This document shows positions 35,023 through 44,100 of a stretch of DNA of 64,000 nucleotides, one piece after another. The stretch is from contig NZ_JAATJK010000001.1 in assembly GCF_011927785.1 (NCBI RefSeq), forward strand, positions 5,365,001 to 5,429,000. The letters run 5' to 3'. Every line of letters begins with the position of its first letter. The stretch's first letter is position 1. This DNA comes from Micromonospora profundi (lineage in GTDB: Bacteria > Actinomycetota > Actinomycetes > Mycobacteriales > Micromonosporaceae). The position numbers and the translations under genes were made by a program. The notes beneath the pieces were generated by a model. It did no database searches, was not told the origin of the DNA, and was given only the letters and a program-made list of their open reading frames with translations.

Positions 35023-35102
35023 AGCTTCTCCACCGCCCGGATCACCAGGGCGAGCGCTGCGAACAGCGCCACCGTCAGGACCACGAACACCACGTCAGAC
35101 AC
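35019..35102 (-). CDS. Tiny membrane peptide (27 aa) upstream of kdpF
   Basis: The frame begins at the GTG at 35102, which is preceded by GAGGAG, and ends in GTGA with kdpF. It encodes [20 protein letters not shown] followed by IRAVEKL, a single hydrophobic helix with a short basic end. The strong ribosome site and the exact overlap with kdpF indicate a translated gene. I know of unnamed small proteins in this position in some actinomycete kdp operons. Its role is unknown; a second KdpF-like stabiliser or a regulator are the obvious options. Confidence 0.7.
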   Translation of the reverse strand: MSDVVFVVLTVALFAALALVIRAVEKL

Positions 35103-35131
35103 GCTGACTCCTCAGACCGGCTAGGTTCCTC

Positions 35132-35171
35132 GCGACCGCCTTCCGGTCGCGCGGGGCAATCAAAGCCCCGC
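35132..35171 (-). promoter_or_regulatory. Tandem hairpins in the kdp leader
   Basis: Two perfect 7-bp stems sit back to back in the kdp leader: GCGACCG/CGGTCGC (35132-35138 with 35144-35150) and GCGGGGC/GCCCCGC (35151-35157 with 35165-35171). They lie about 30 bases before the first start codon of the operon. The arrangement suggests control at the RNA level (attenuation or ribosome access) in addition to KdpE. Confidence 0.45.
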
Positions 35172-35255
35172 TACGCGCCGGTCGGCAGGGGTCGTGACGC
35201 GACCATGACGGCGGCGAACCGTTTCTTGACGTGGTTTTCACACCGGCCCACCAAA

Positions 35256-35284
35256 TGGGTAGGATCCGGACGAACTTGCAGCAA
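35256..35284 (-). promoter_or_regulatory. Candidate kdp promoter
   Basis: On the minus strand TTGCTG (35279-35284) is separated by 17 bases from TACCCA (35256-35261), a housekeeping-type arrangement about 155 bases before the first gene of the kdp operon. The -10 match is only fair, and no KdpE site could be assigned. Confidence 0.3.
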
Positions 35285-35353
35285 CAGGGCGGAAGGCCGC
35301 TGCGGAGTGGGCAGTCAGCCCGGCGAGGGCGGTGGCGGGGTGCGGCGGGCCGG

Positions 35354-36394
35354 TCAGGCCGGGCGGCGGGCCACAAGCACGTCGCGCATGATCGACTGAT
35401 CCACCCGGTGCCGCAGCGCGTGGTAGGGCTCCGCGTCGACAACGCTCAGGCCGGCGTCGGCGAGCGCCGCCGCCGCGTCGTCCCTGCTGGCCACGTGGGT
35501 GTTCCAGGAGATGCCGAGCGCCCCGCCGGGCCGCAGCAGCCGCGCCCAGACCGGCGCGGCGTCCGCGAGCAGCGCCAGCGGGTCACGCGACAACCCCTGA
35601 TCGGCGGTACGACTGCCGTGCTGCACGCCGTACGGGGCGTCCGCCACGATCAGGTCGACGGTCTCCGGGCGGAAGAACTCCGCCGACCTGGTGGTGTCCG
35701 CGTTGACCACGTCCAGCAGTTGCGTACGACCGGCCTTGTGCTCCTCGCGGGTCGGTGCCAGCTCGATCCGCACCCGGCGGCCGACAACCTTGCGCTCCCG
35801 CCGTACCGGACCCGACTCCAGCACCCGATGCTTGATCCGCTTCTGCTTCAGCCAGGTGGTGATGAACGCCCGGTACGCCTCGACGTCCTTCTGGTCGCGC
35901 TCCACCCCGGCGGCGTCGAAGCCGTACATCAGCGCCTGGTTGAGGGTGGTGCCCCGACCGCACAGCGGGTCGAGCACCCGGAACCGCCGGCTGGTCAGCT
36001 CGCCGGCCCAGTCCGAGGCGAGCAGTGTGACGTTGAGCAGCAGCTTGGTGAACTGCTCGTTGGTCTTGCCCGGGTACTTCTGGATGGTGAGCAGGTCGTC
36101 GTCGTAGCGGTCCAGCCGGCTCCACTCGACCGGGCGCAGCAGGTCGCCGACGATCTCGAACAGCGCGTACCCGGCGGAGAGATTGCCCAGGACGGCGAAG
36201 TCACGCTCGGTCAGCCCGTCACCGGTGAACGTGACGTAGGACGCCCCACCGACGACCTCGGTGTCCAACTCACCGATCCGACCGTCGAGCGCCGAGCGTC
36301 CGAAGATCTCCAGCTCGGCCCGGGTGAGGTCGACGGCGGATCGGGCGTACACCCGGTTGGTGGCGGGCAGGATCAGCAGGCCGTAGCGCGTCAT
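35354..36394 (-). CDS. SAM-dependent nucleic-acid methyltransferase (TRM11/RlmKL-like)
   Basis: This 346-aa protein has a methylase domain related to TRM11-type RNA methyltransferases. The SAM site is in VLDPLCGRGTTLNQALMYG, and the catalytic motif IV is DLIVADAPYGVQHGS (an N/D-PPY-like motif, here DAPY). ILPATNRVYARSAVDLTRAE and WTRLD-like segments form an N-terminal domain. The TRM11-like class suggests a tRNA or rRNA guanine N2 target, but DNA cannot be excluded. The ATG at 36394 is the start; open frame beyond it is a shadow of the anti-sigma-like gene. Confidence 0.8.
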   Translation of the reverse strand: MTRYGLLILPATNRVYARSAVDLTRAELEIFGRSALDGRIGELDTEVVGGASYVTFTGDGLTERDFAVLGNLSAGYALFEIVGDLLRPVEWSRLDRYDDDLLTIQKYPGKTNEQFTKLLLNVTLLASDWAGELTSRRFRVLDPLCGRGTTLNQALMYGFDAAGVERDQKDVEAYRAFITTWLKQKRIKHRVLESGPVRRERKVVGRRVRIELAPTREEHKAGRTQLLDVVNADTTRSAEFFRPETVDLIVADAPYGVQHGSRTADQGLSRDPLALLADAAPVWARLLRPGGALGISWNTHVASRDDAAAALADAGLSVVDAEPYHALRHRVDQSIMRDVLVARRPA

Positions 36395-36466
36395 GGTCCG
36401 GCGAGTATTCCACAACGGGTGACGGTCGCCGGGAACCGGAGCGGCCGCCGGAGCGACTACCGGTAC

Positions 36467-37276
36467 ATGGGGTGTGAGCAGTGGCGGGAGGTCCTGTCCG
36501 CGCAGCTGGACGGGGAGGAGACCGCCGCCGAACGGGCGGCGGCGCAGGGGCACCTCGACGGGTGCGCCGATTGCCGGGCCTGGTTCACGGCGGCGGTCGC
36601 GGTGACCCGTCGGGTTCGGACCCGTTTGGTCACCGACGTGCCCGACCGGACCGCCGCGATCCTGGCCGCCGCCACCGCGGAGGCTCCGGCCCGCAGGCAG
36701 TGGTGGCGGCGCCTGGCCGGTCGCGGGCGGCTGGCGGTCGGACGCGGCCGGCTGGTCGCCGGGCTGCGCGGGGCGCTCGGGCTGCTCGGCGCGGTGCAGC
36801 TGGTGCTCGGCCTGGCCCAGGTGGGCCGGGGCGCGGCTGCCGATCACCTGCACCCCGCCGGCCAGCACCTCTGGCACGAGTCGGCCGCCTGGAACGTCGC
36901 GGTGGGTGCCGGCTTCCTCTTCGTCGCGGTACGCCGCAGCCCGCCGGCCGGACTGCTGCCGATGCTCAGCGCGTTCGTCGGCACGCTGCTGCTGCTCTCG
37001 GTGAACGACCTGGCCACCGGCTCGGTGGGCGGGGAGCGGCTGGTCAGCCACGGCTTCCTGGTGGTCGGCTACCTGATCACCGTGCTGCTGTCCCGCCCCG
37101 GTCTGCGCCCGGGTGGGCCCTCGCCGCAGCGGCAACAGGCACCGTCACGCTGGCGGTTCCGCGCCGACGAGGTGGACCAGCCGCTGCGGGTGGTCCGCTC
37201 CGAGCCGTACGCCGGACAGGCCGCCGACCGCCATGCCGCTCCGGCGGCGCGGACCGGTGGCCGGCGCGCGGCCTGA
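36467..37276 (+). CDS. Zf-HC2 anti-sigma-like membrane protein without a sigma partner
   Basis: This 269-aa protein begins MGCEQWREVLSAQLDGEETA and carries a zinc-finger anti-sigma domain with His-x3-Cys-x2-Cys (HLDGCADC) plus the N-terminal Cys. A basic linker leads to four or so hydrophobic segments (LRGALGLLGAVQLVLGLAQV, WNVAVGAGFLFVAV, LLPMLSAFVGTLLLLSV, LVVGYLITVLLS), then a polar tail. That is the layout of a membrane-bound zf-HC2 protein. No ECF sigma gene is adjacent; the neighbours are a divergent methyltransferase and a convergent TetR. The partner must be elsewhere or the protein has another role. Confidence 0.75.
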   Translation: MGCEQWREVLSAQLDGEETAAERAAAQGHLDGCADCRAWFTAAVAVTRRVRTRLVTDVPDRTAAILAAATAEAPARRQWWRRLAGRGRLAVGRGRLVAGLRGALGLLGAVQLVLGLAQVGRGAAADHLHPAGQHLWHESAAWNVAVGAGFLFVAVRRSPPAGLLPMLSAFVGTLLLLSVNDLATGSVGGERLVSHGFLVVGYLITVLLSRPGLRPGGPSPQRQQAPSRWRFRADEVDQPLRVVRSEPYAGQAADRHAAPAARTGGRRAA

Positions 37277-37287
37277 GCGCGCGCTCC

Positions 37288-37932
37288 TCAGTTGTGCGGC
37301 CGCGCTGACCCGTCGTCGGCGATGACCTGCGGGATGACCTGCTCGACGATTGTCAGCAGCGTGGTGGTGAGCAGCAGGTGCACCTGGGGGCGGGTCAGCG
37401 CGCCGCGCTGGAGCCACTCCCGGGCGGTCGAGATCGCCAGGCCGCAGTACGCCCGGACCATCCCGCGTAGCTCCTCGTGGTGCTCCGCCTCGTCGGCGAG
37501 CCCGACGGCGACGAGCATCCGGTCGGCGGCGACCTCCTCGGCCTCGGCGAGCACCCGCTCCACGTCGGCGTCGCCGCCCATCCCCCGCGCCGTGACGGCG
37601 GCCAGCCAGGAGGTGCTGTGCCGGGACACCACGTCGAGGAACCAGGTGACGCTGGCGTCGACGCGGGTGTGCAGGTCGCCCTTTGGCAGCCGTTCCACGG
37701 CGACCTCGGGGATGGTCACCATGACCCGGACGACCTCCAGGTAGAGGTCCTTCTTCGCGCCGAAATAGTGGTTGACCAGGCCACGGGCGACACCTGCCTC
37801 GCGGGCGACGTCGGTGGTCGACACGTCCGCGTACGGGCGCTCGCCGAACAGCCGGACCGCGCAGGCCAGGATCTGCCCGCGTCGGGCGTCCGGCTCCAGA
37901 CGGCGGCGGCGCGGAGCCGTCTCGACACTCAT
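37288..37932 (-). CDS. TetR/AcrR-family transcriptional regulator
   Basis: This is a 214-aa regulator with an N-terminal TetR helix-turn-helix (ILACAVRLFGERPYADVSTT, DVAREAGVARGLVNHYFGAK, KDLYLEV). The C-terminal domain is helical and typical of ligand-binding TetR proteins; its signal is unknown. The ATG lies at 37932. It is convergent with the anti-sigma-like gene, with only 11 bases between the two stops. No obvious target gene or operator was found next to it. Confidence 0.92.
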   Translation of the reverse strand: MSVETAPRRRRLEPDARRGQILACAVRLFGERPYADVSTTDVAREAGVARGLVNHYFGAKKDLYLEVVRVMVTIPEVAVERLPKGDLHTRVDASVTWFLDVVSRHSTSWLAAVTARGMGGDADVERVLAEAEEVAADRMLVAVGLADEAEHHEELRGMVRAYCGLAISTAREWLQRGALTRPQVHLLLTTTLLTIVEQVIPQVIADDGSARPHN

Positions 37933-38028
37933 CTGCCCGACCCTATCGGCAGCTCACACCGCCGGCTTCGGCGTCGACGGCCCCCGTGCCCTCCTCGGAG
38001 CCGCCGGCCTCGATGCCGCGCCGACGGG

Positions 38029-38427
38029 TCAACGGCGGAACCTCTCGATCGCGGCCGGGGTCACCGGGGTGAAGAAGTTGACCAGGTTGCCGTCGGGGTC
38101 GCGGAACAGCAGGGCTCGGTTACCCCAGGGCATGGTCGTCGGCTCGTTCACGAACTCGTCCACCACGCCCTTCAGTTTCCCGTAGAGAGCGTCCACGTCC
38201 TCCACGAGAAACTCGATGATCACGCTGTGGTTCTCGGCCGGGCGGGCTGAGCCGGGCGCGAACAGCCCGACGGTGCGGGTGCTGCCGATCGCCAGCGTGC
38301 CGTGGGCGGTACGCAACTCGGCGAAGTCCTCGTTGCCCCAGGCCGCCTGCACGCCGGTGATCTTCTCGTAGAAGCCGACCAGGCGGTTGATCTCGTCGGT
38401 GATGATGCGGATCGAGACGAAGTCCAT
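38029..38427 (-). CDS. VOC-superfamily (glyoxalase/bleomycin-resistance-like) protein
   Basis: This 132-aa protein has two beta-alpha-beta-beta-beta modules: VSIRIITDEINRLVGFYEKI in the first and VIIEFLVEDVDALYGKLKGV followed by NRALLFRDPDGNLVNFFTP in the second. Members are metal-dependent lyases, dioxygenases or drug-binding proteins. The start at 38427 follows GGGAGAA. It diverges from a WYL regulator over a perfect inverted repeat, a gene pairing common in actinomycetes. Confidence 0.88.
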   Translation of the reverse strand: MDFVSIRIITDEINRLVGFYEKITGVQAAWGNEDFAELRTAHGTLAIGSTRTVGLFAPGSARPAENHSVIIEFLVEDVDALYGKLKGVVDEFVNEPTTMPWGNRALLFRDPDGNLVNFFTPVTPAAIERFRR

Positions 38428-38483
38428 GTCTTCTCCCTGCTCGGTGCCCTTCGGTATCGGTCGGTCGGGATCACGGTAGAACA

Positions 38484-38510
38484 GATACTGGACAGGTTCG
38501 GTCCAGTATC
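38484..38510. promoter_or_regulatory. Perfect inverted-repeat operator between VOC and WYL genes
   Basis: GATACTGGA (38484-38492) and TCCAGTATC (38502-38510) form a perfect 9+9 inverted repeat with a nine-base spacer. It lies 17 bases before the WYL regulator start and 56 bases from the VOC start. It is very likely the binding site through which the regulator controls both genes. Confidence 0.75.
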
Positions 38511-38527
38511 TTGATAAAGTTCCGACC

Positions 38528-39505
38528 GTGGCACGACCGACAGCCCAGGTGCTCGCCCTGCTGGAGCTCCTGCAGTCCGGCGGCGTCCGGACGATGGCCG
38601 AGCTTGCCGAGCGCCTTGGCGTCGAACCGCGCACGGTGCGGCGCTACGTGAGTCATCTGGTCGACCTGGACCTGCCGGTGGAGTCGGTGCGCGGCCGCTA
38701 CGGCGGCTATCGGCTCGCCGCCGGCTATCGCCTGCCGCCGCTGATGTTCAACGACGACGAAGCCCTTGCCGTCCTACTCGGCCTGATCGCCGGCCGCCGT
38801 GCCGGGTTGGCGACAGCAACGGGCACGGCGGGTGAAACAGCCGCCGCGAAGATCCGTCGCGTCCTGCCGCCGCGGACCGCGGACCGGCTCGACGCCGCAC
38901 TCCAGTCCCTCGCCTTCACCGCCGAGCCCGGTGACCTCCCTGCGCCGCGGTCCGACGTACTACTCGCCGTCGCCGAGGCGGTCCGTCATCACCGGCCGAT
39001 CTCGCTGCAGTACACCTCGGGCAACGGCCGGCGCAGCGTCCGCGTGCTGCATCCGTCCGGGCTGGTCAACCATGCGAGCCGGTGGTACGTCATCGGTGTC
39101 GATCCGGATATCGGCGAGGAGCGCACCCTTCGACTCGACCGCATCGCGGACGCGAGACCTCTGCCGGGCTCGTTCGAGCCGCCCGCCGGAAACGATCCGG
39201 CCGGGCACCTTCTCACCTCGATGGCACGAGCGCCGTACCAGCACGCCGTGTCGCTGCGGATACAAGGAACAGTCGAGCAGATCCGCAGGCGGCTGCCGGC
39301 CAGCGTCGCCGAGGTGCGAGAGGGCGCGGACGAAGGCTGGCAGGACGTGGAGATCCGGGCGGAGAGTCTCGACTGGTTGCCCGGTGTGCTCGCCGCGCTC
39401 GATCTGCCGTTCGTCATCGGACGCCCGGACGAACTCCGCGACCGCGTCTTCGCGCTCGCCGAACGGCTGGCGGCCTCGGCACGACGCGAGTCGACCAGCA
39501 GCTAA
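38528..39505 (+). CDS. WYL-domain (YafY-type) transcriptional regulator
   Basis: This is a 325-aa regulator with an N-terminal winged helix (VLALLELLQSGGVRTMAELA, LGVEPRTVRRYVSHL). The WYL ligand domain spans about residues 140-215 (LQYTSGNGRRSVRVLHPSGL, NHASRWYVIGVD), and a WCX C-terminal extension ends near LRDRVFALAERL. The start is the GTG at 38528, directly after the inverted-repeat operator, so it is probably autoregulated and controls the divergent VOC gene. The ligand is unknown; WYL domains can sense nucleic acid or small molecules. Confidence 0.93.
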   Translation: MARPTAQVLALLELLQSGGVRTMAELAERLGVEPRTVRRYVSHLVDLDLPVESVRGRYGGYRLAAGYRLPPLMFNDDEALAVLLGLIAGRRAGLATATGTAGETAAAKIRRVLPPRTADRLDAALQSLAFTAEPGDLPAPRSDVLLAVAEAVRHHRPISLQYTSGNGRRSVRVLHPSGLVNHASRWYVIGVDPDIGEERTLRLDRIADARPLPGSFEPPAGNDPAGHLLTSMARAPYQHAVSLRIQGTVEQIRRRLPASVAEVREGADEGWQDVEIRAESLDWLPGVLAALDLPFVIGRPDELRDRVFALAERLAASARRESTSS

Positions 39506-39563
39506 CCGCCCGAGTGATCCGCACTTATTGACAGGTTGCCAACAGCGCGCGAGGGTGGGGCGC

Positions 39564-40724
39564 ATGCCCCCACTCGACGGTCCCCCATCGCCCTGGCGGC
39601 AGCCGGAGCACGACGACCTCGCCGACCTGGCCCGCACCTTCTTCACCAAGGAGGTGCTGCCGCACACCGAACGCCTGCTGACCCAGGGCCACCCGGACCG
39701 CGAGCACTACCGGCGCGCCGGTGAGCTGGGGTTGCTCGGGCTGTCGGTCCCCGAGGAGTACGGCGGTGGCGGCGGCGGCTTCACCCACGAGGCGGTGCTG
39801 CTGCACGAGCAGGCGTACACCGGGGAGAGCAGCCTCGGGCTGGCCGTCCACAGTGGCATCGTCACCGGCTACCTGGTGGCGTACGGCAGCGAGGAGCAGA
39901 AGCGGCGCTGGTTGCCCGGACTGTGCAGTGGTGAGCTGGTCGGCGCCATCGCGATGACCGAGCCCGACGGCGGCTCCGACCTTCAGGCGATGCGCACCCG
40001 GGCGATCCGCGACGGTGACGACTACCTGGTCACCGGCGCGAAGACGTTCATCACCAACGGCGGCCTCGCTGACCTGATCGTCATGGCGGTCAAGACCGAC
40101 CCCGAGCAGCGGGCCGCCGGCATCTCCCTGCTGGTCTGCGAGGTCGGGGGCGACCCGGAGGGCTTCCGCCGGGGCCGGCTGCTGTCCAAGGTCGGGCTGC
40201 ACGGCAACGACACCGCCGAGTTGTTCTTCGACGACTTCCGGGTGCCGGCGGCCAACCTGCTGGGCGGCGCCGAAGGGCTGGGCTTCATCCAGATGATGCA
40301 GCAGCTTCCCCAGGAGCGCCTGGTCATCGGCGTCGGGGCGGTCGCCGCCATGGAACGCGCCGTCGAACTGACAGTCGCGTACGCCAAGGAGCGCACCGCC
40401 TTCGGCAAGCCGCTGATGGGGCACCAGAACACCCGGATGGTGCTCGCCGAGTGCGCCACCCGCACCCGGGTCAGCCGGGTCTTCCTGGACGACTGCATCG
40501 TCCGGCACGACCGTGGCGACCTGGACGTGGCGACAGCAGCCATGGCGAAGTCGTGGCTCACCGAGGGTCAGTGCGAGGTCGTGGACCGCTGCCTGCAGAT
40601 CTTCGGCGGCTACGGCTACACCACCGAGTACCCCATCGCCCGGATGTACGCCGACGCCCGCGTCCAGAAGATCTACGGCGGCACCAACGAGATCATGAAG
40701 GAGCTGATCGCCCGTGTCCTCTGA
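39564..40724 (+). CDS. Acyl-CoA dehydrogenase
   Basis: This is a 386-aa FAD-dependent acyl-CoA dehydrogenase catalysing the first beta-oxidation step. [14 protein letters not shown] and [19 protein letters not shown] (FAD/substrate loop) are present, as are [36 protein letters not shown] and [20 protein letters not shown]. The C-terminal motif is YGGTNEIM, lacking the Glu of the MCAD-type YEGT. The candidate catalytic base is the Glu of [10 protein letters not shown], the position used by isovaleryl- and long-chain enzymes, which hints at branched or long substrates. The ATG at 39564 follows GAGGGTGGGG. It overlaps the thiolase gene by 11 bases. Confidence 0.94.
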   Translation: MPPLDGPPSPWRQPEHDDLADLARTFFTKEVLPHTERLLTQGHPDREHYRRAGELGLLGLSVPEEYGGGGGGFTHEAVLLHEQAYTGESSLGLAVHSGIVTGYLVAYGSEEQKRRWLPGLCSGELVGAIAMTEPDGGSDLQAMRTRAIRDGDDYLVTGAKTFITNGGLADLIVMAVKTDPEQRAAGISLLVCEVGGDPEGFRRGRLLSKVGLHGNDTAELFFDDFRVPAANLLGGAEGLGFIQMMQQLPQERLVIGVGAVAAMERAVELTVAYAKERTAFGKPLMGHQNTRMVLAECATRTRVSRVFLDDCIVRHDRGDLDVATAAMAKSWLTEGQCEVVDRCLQIFGGYGYTTEYPIARMYADARVQKIYGGTNEIMKELIARVL

Positions 40725-41928
40725 GGCGTACGTCTACGACGCGGTCCGCACCCCGCGCGGACGCGGCCGGGACACCGGCGCGCTGCACGGGGTCAAGCCG
40801 ATCTCCCTGGTCGTCGGCCTGATCGACGCGCTGCGTGAGCGCAACCCGGGCCTGGACGTCGGGCGGCTGGAGGACCTGCTGCTCGGCATCGTCACCCCGG
40901 TCGGCGAGCAGGGCGGTGACCTGGCGCGCGCCGCCGCCCTGTTGGCCGGGCTGCCCGACGAGGTGGGCGGGGTGCAGCTCAACCGGTTCTGCGCCTCCGG
41001 GTTGGAGGCGGTCAACTCCGCCGCCGCGCGGATCCGTTCCGGCTGGGAGCACCTGTTGCTGGCCGGCGGGGTGGAGTCGATGTCGCGGGTGCCGATGGGC
41101 TCCGACGGTGCGGCCTGGGCCACCGACCCGCAGACGGCGCTTTCCACGTCGTTCGTCCCGCAGGGCGTGAGTGCCGACCTCATCGCCACCATGGAGGGCT
41201 TCACCCGCGACGACGTGGACGGCTACGCGCTGCGCTCGCAGGAGCGCGCGGCCAAGGCGTGGGCAGGTGGGCACTTCGCCCGTTCGGTGGTGCCGGTCCG
41301 CGACGCCAACGGGCTGGAGATCCTCAGCGTGGACGAGCACCTACGGCCGGACACCACCCGGGAGGCGCTGGCCAAGCTCACGCCGTCCTTCGCCACGATG
41401 GGCGAGGCTGCTGGCTTCGACGCTGTCGCGTTGCAGAAGTTCCACTGGCTGGAGGCCATCGAGCACGTCCACCACGCCGGCAACTCGTCGGGAATCGTGG
41501 ACGGCGCGGCGCTGGTGCTTATCGGCTCGGAGCACGTCGGCCGGGACCTCGGCCTCACCCCGCGCGCGCGGATCGTCGGCGCGGCGGTCACCGGCGCCGA
41601 CCCGACGCTGATGCTGACCGGCCCGATCCCGGCCACCCACAAGGCGCTCGCCGCCGCCGGCCTGACAGTCGACGACATCGACCTGTTCGAGATCAACGAA
41701 GCCTTCGCCGCGGTGGTCCTCAAGTACGTCCGTGACCTGGGCCTGGACCCGGACCGCGTCAACGTCAACGGTGGTGCGATCGCTCTGGGCCATCCGCTCG
41801 GCGCGACCGGAGCGATGTTGCTCGGCACCGCGTTGGACGAGCTGGAACGCCGCGATCTGCGCCGCGCCGTCGTGACCCTCTGCATCGGCGGCGGCATGGG
41901 CGTCGCCACCGTCATCGAGCGCTGCTGA
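40714..41928 (+). CDS. Acetyl-CoA C-acyltransferase (thiolase, FadA-type)
   Basis: This 404-aa thiolase cleaves 3-ketoacyl-CoA. The acyl-accepting cysteine is in [15 protein letters not shown], and the histidine and second cysteine are in [19 protein letters not shown] and [13 protein letters not shown]. The GTG at 40714 lies within the end of the dehydrogenase gene and is preceded by AAGGAG. With the next gene it forms the FadA/FadB pair of a complete beta-oxidation set. Confidence 0.95.
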   Translation: MSSEAYVYDAVRTPRGRGRDTGALHGVKPISLVVGLIDALRERNPGLDVGRLEDLLLGIVTPVGEQGGDLARAAALLAGLPDEVGGVQLNRFCASGLEAVNSAAARIRSGWEHLLLAGGVESMSRVPMGSDGAAWATDPQTALSTSFVPQGVSADLIATMEGFTRDDVDGYALRSQERAAKAWAGGHFARSVVPVRDANGLEILSVDEHLRPDTTREALAKLTPSFATMGEAAGFDAVALQKFHWLEAIEHVHHAGNSSGIVDGAALVLIGSEHVGRDLGLTPRARIVGAAVTGADPTLMLTGPIPATHKALAAAGLTVDDIDLFEINEAFAAVVLKYVRDLGLDPDRVNVNGGAIALGHPLGATGAMLLGTALDELERRDLRRAVVTLCIGGGMGVATVIERC

Positions 41929-41943
41929 ACCGGAGGACCACAC

Positions 41944-44100
41944 ATGACAAACACCATCCGGTACGACAGCGGTGCCGACGCCATCGTCACGCTCACCCTT
42001 GACGACCCCGACCAGTCCGCGAACACAATGAACCGGGCGTACGTCGCCTCGATGAGCGCCGCGCTGGACCGGCTGGAGGCCGAGCCCGACCTCGCCGGAG
42101 TCATAGTGACGAGCGCGAAGTCGACGTTCTTCGCCGGTGGTGACCTGCCGGAGATGATCCGGGCGACCCGTGCCGAGGCGGCCGGGCTTGCCGACCTGCT
42201 CGGCACCATCAAACGGGACCTGCGCCGGCTGGAGACGCTGGGCCGGCCGGTGGTCGCCGCCGTCAACGGCTCGGCGCTCGGCGGCGGCCTGGAGATCGCG
42301 CTCGCCTGCCACCACCGGATCGCGCTGGACGCCCCCGGCTCGCGGCTCGGGCTGCCCGAGGTGACACTGGGTCTGCTGCCCGGTGCCGGCGGCGTCACCC
42401 GGACGGTACGCATGCTCGGCCTGGCCGGAGCGCTGACAACTGTGCTGCTCACCGGCCGCCGGATGCGTCCGGTCGACGCCCTGGCCGCCGGGATCGTCGA
42501 CGAGGTCGTGGCCACCGAGGCGGAGATGCTGGACCGTGCCCGCGCCTGGATCGCCGCCAACCCGCGCCCGTCGCAGCCGTGGGACCGCCCGGACTACCGG
42601 ATGCCCGGCGGCACACCCGCCAGCCGATCGCTTGCGGCACAACTGCCGGCCTTCCCGGCGACCCTTCGCAAGCAGCTCAAGGGTGCCCGGCTGCCCGCGC
42701 CGGAGGCGATCCTGGCCACCGCCGTCGAGGGCGCGCAGGTCGACCTGGAGACCGCGTTCACAGTGGAGACCCGGCACCTGATCGGCCTGCTCACCGGGCA
42801 GGTCGCCAAGAACATGATCGGGGCCTTCTTCTTCGACCTGAAGGCCGTCAACGGCGGTGCCGCCCGCCCGTCCGGGGTGGACGCGCCGCCGGTGCGCCGG
42901 GTGGCGGTGCTCGGGGCGGGCATGATGGGCGCCGGAATCGCGTACGCCTGTGCCAGCGCCGGCATCGACGTGGTGGTCAAGGACGTCTCCCCGGAGGCTG
43001 CCGACCGGGCCCGGGAGCACGCCGAGCGGCTGCTGGCACGCCAGGTCCGCAAGGGCCGCGCCTCGGAGGCCGATGCCCGGACCGTCCTGGAACGGATCAC
43101 CACCACCGACCAGGTGGACGCCCTGGCCGGCTGCGACGCGGTCATCGAGGCGGTCTTCGAGGACCCGGCGCTGAAGCAGAAGGTGTTCGCCGAGGTGCTG
43201 CCGGTGCTGGCACCCGGCGCCCTGCTCGCCTCCAACACCTCCACACTGCCGATCACCGGGCTGGCAAACGGCGTGGACCGGCCGGCCGACTTCATCGGCA
43301 TGCACTTCTTCTCCCCCGTGGACCGGATGCCTCTGCTGGAGATCGTGGTGGGCGAGCAGACCGGCGACGTCGCGCTGGCGCGGGCGTTCGACCTGGGCCG
43401 GCGGATCGGCAAGACGCCGATCGTTGTCAACGACGGGCGGGGTTTCTTCACCAGCCGGGTCATCGGCCGGTTCATCGACGAGGCTGTCGGCATGGTCGCC
43501 GAGGGCGTACCGGCAGCGTCTGTCGAGCAGGCTGCCCTCCAGGCCGGCTACCCGACCGGGCCGCTGGCGCTCGCCGACGAGGTGAGCCTCACCCTCATCC
43601 AGCGGATCCGGCGCCAGTTCGAGGCCGCCAGCGGGGACTTCCTGCCGCTTCCGGCGCACCGGCTCGTCGACGAGCTTGTCGACGCGTACGAGCGGCCGGG
43701 GCGCACGGCGGGGCGGGGCTTCTACTCCTACGACGACGGCACCCGAGGGCGGCTGTGGACAGGGCTCGCCGACCTGATCACCGACGCCGGCCGGGCGGTG
43801 CCGTTCACCGACCTTCAGGAGCGGATGCTCTTCGCCGAGGCACTGGACGCGCTGCGCTGCCTTGACGAAGGCGTGCTGCGTACCGAGACCGACGCCAACA
43901 TCGGCTCGATCTTCGGCATCGGCTTCCCGGCCTGGACGGGAGGGGTGATCCGCTACGTCCGGCAGTACGCGGGCGGTCCGGCCGGCTTCGCGGCCCGTGC
44001 CAGTGAGCTGGCCTCCCGCTACGGCGACCGCTTCACGCCTCCCGCCGACCTGGAGGAGCGGCTCGCCGCCCGTACCGTCGAACCGGCTGGCGTCGCGTGA
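41944..44100 (+). CDS. Bifunctional enoyl-CoA hydratase/3-hydroxyacyl-CoA dehydrogenase (FadB/FadJ-like)
   Basis: This 718-aa fusion has an N-terminal crotonase domain (about residues 1-290) with the oxyanion-hole segments [12 protein letters not shown] and [19 protein letters not shown]. The 3-hydroxyacyl-CoA dehydrogenase part starts with the NAD motif [19 protein letters not shown] near residue 320 and has [28 protein letters not shown] and [11 protein letters not shown]. Two C-terminal helical domains complete it. The length matches FadJ/FadB proteins. The ATG follows GGAGG-type sequence 15 bases after the thiolase stop, and its stop overlaps the CoA-transferase start. Confidence 0.95.
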   Translation: MTNTIRYDSGADAIVTLTLDDPDQSANTMNRAYVASMSAALDRLEAEPDLAGVIVTSAKSTFFAGGDLPEMIRATRAEAAGLADLLGTIKRDLRRLETLGRPVVAAVNGSALGGGLEIALACHHRIALDAPGSRLGLPEVTLGLLPGAGGVTRTVRMLGLAGALTTVLLTGRRMRPVDALAAGIVDEVVATEAEMLDRARAWIAANPRPSQPWDRPDYRMPGGTPASRSLAAQLPAFPATLRKQLKGARLPAPEAILATAVEGAQVDLETAFTVETRHLIGLLTGQVAKNMIGAFFFDLKAVNGGAARPSGVDAPPVRRVAVLGAGMMGAGIAYACASAGIDVVVKDVSPEAADRAREHAERLLARQVRKGRASEADARTVLERITTTDQVDALAGCDAVIEAVFEDPALKQKVFAEVLPVLAPGALLASNTSTLPITGLANGVDRPADFIGMHFFSPVDRMPLLEIVVGEQTGDVALARAFDLGRRIGKTPIVVNDGRGFFTSRVIGRFIDEAVGMVAEGVPAASVEQAALQAGYPTGPLALADEVSLTLIQRIRRQFEAASGDFLPLPAHRLVDELVDAYERPGRTAGRGFYSYDDGTRGRLWTGLADLITDAGRAVPFTDLQERMLFAEALDALRCLDEGVLRTETDANIGSIFGIGFPAWTGGVIRYVRQYAGGPAGFAARASELASRYGDRFTPPADLEERLAARTVEPAGVA

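Noticed and set aside
35221..35266. Plus-strand promoter TTGACG...TAGGAT in the kdp/methyltransferase spacer
   Set aside because: The elements are 28 bases apart and no plus-strand gene follows.
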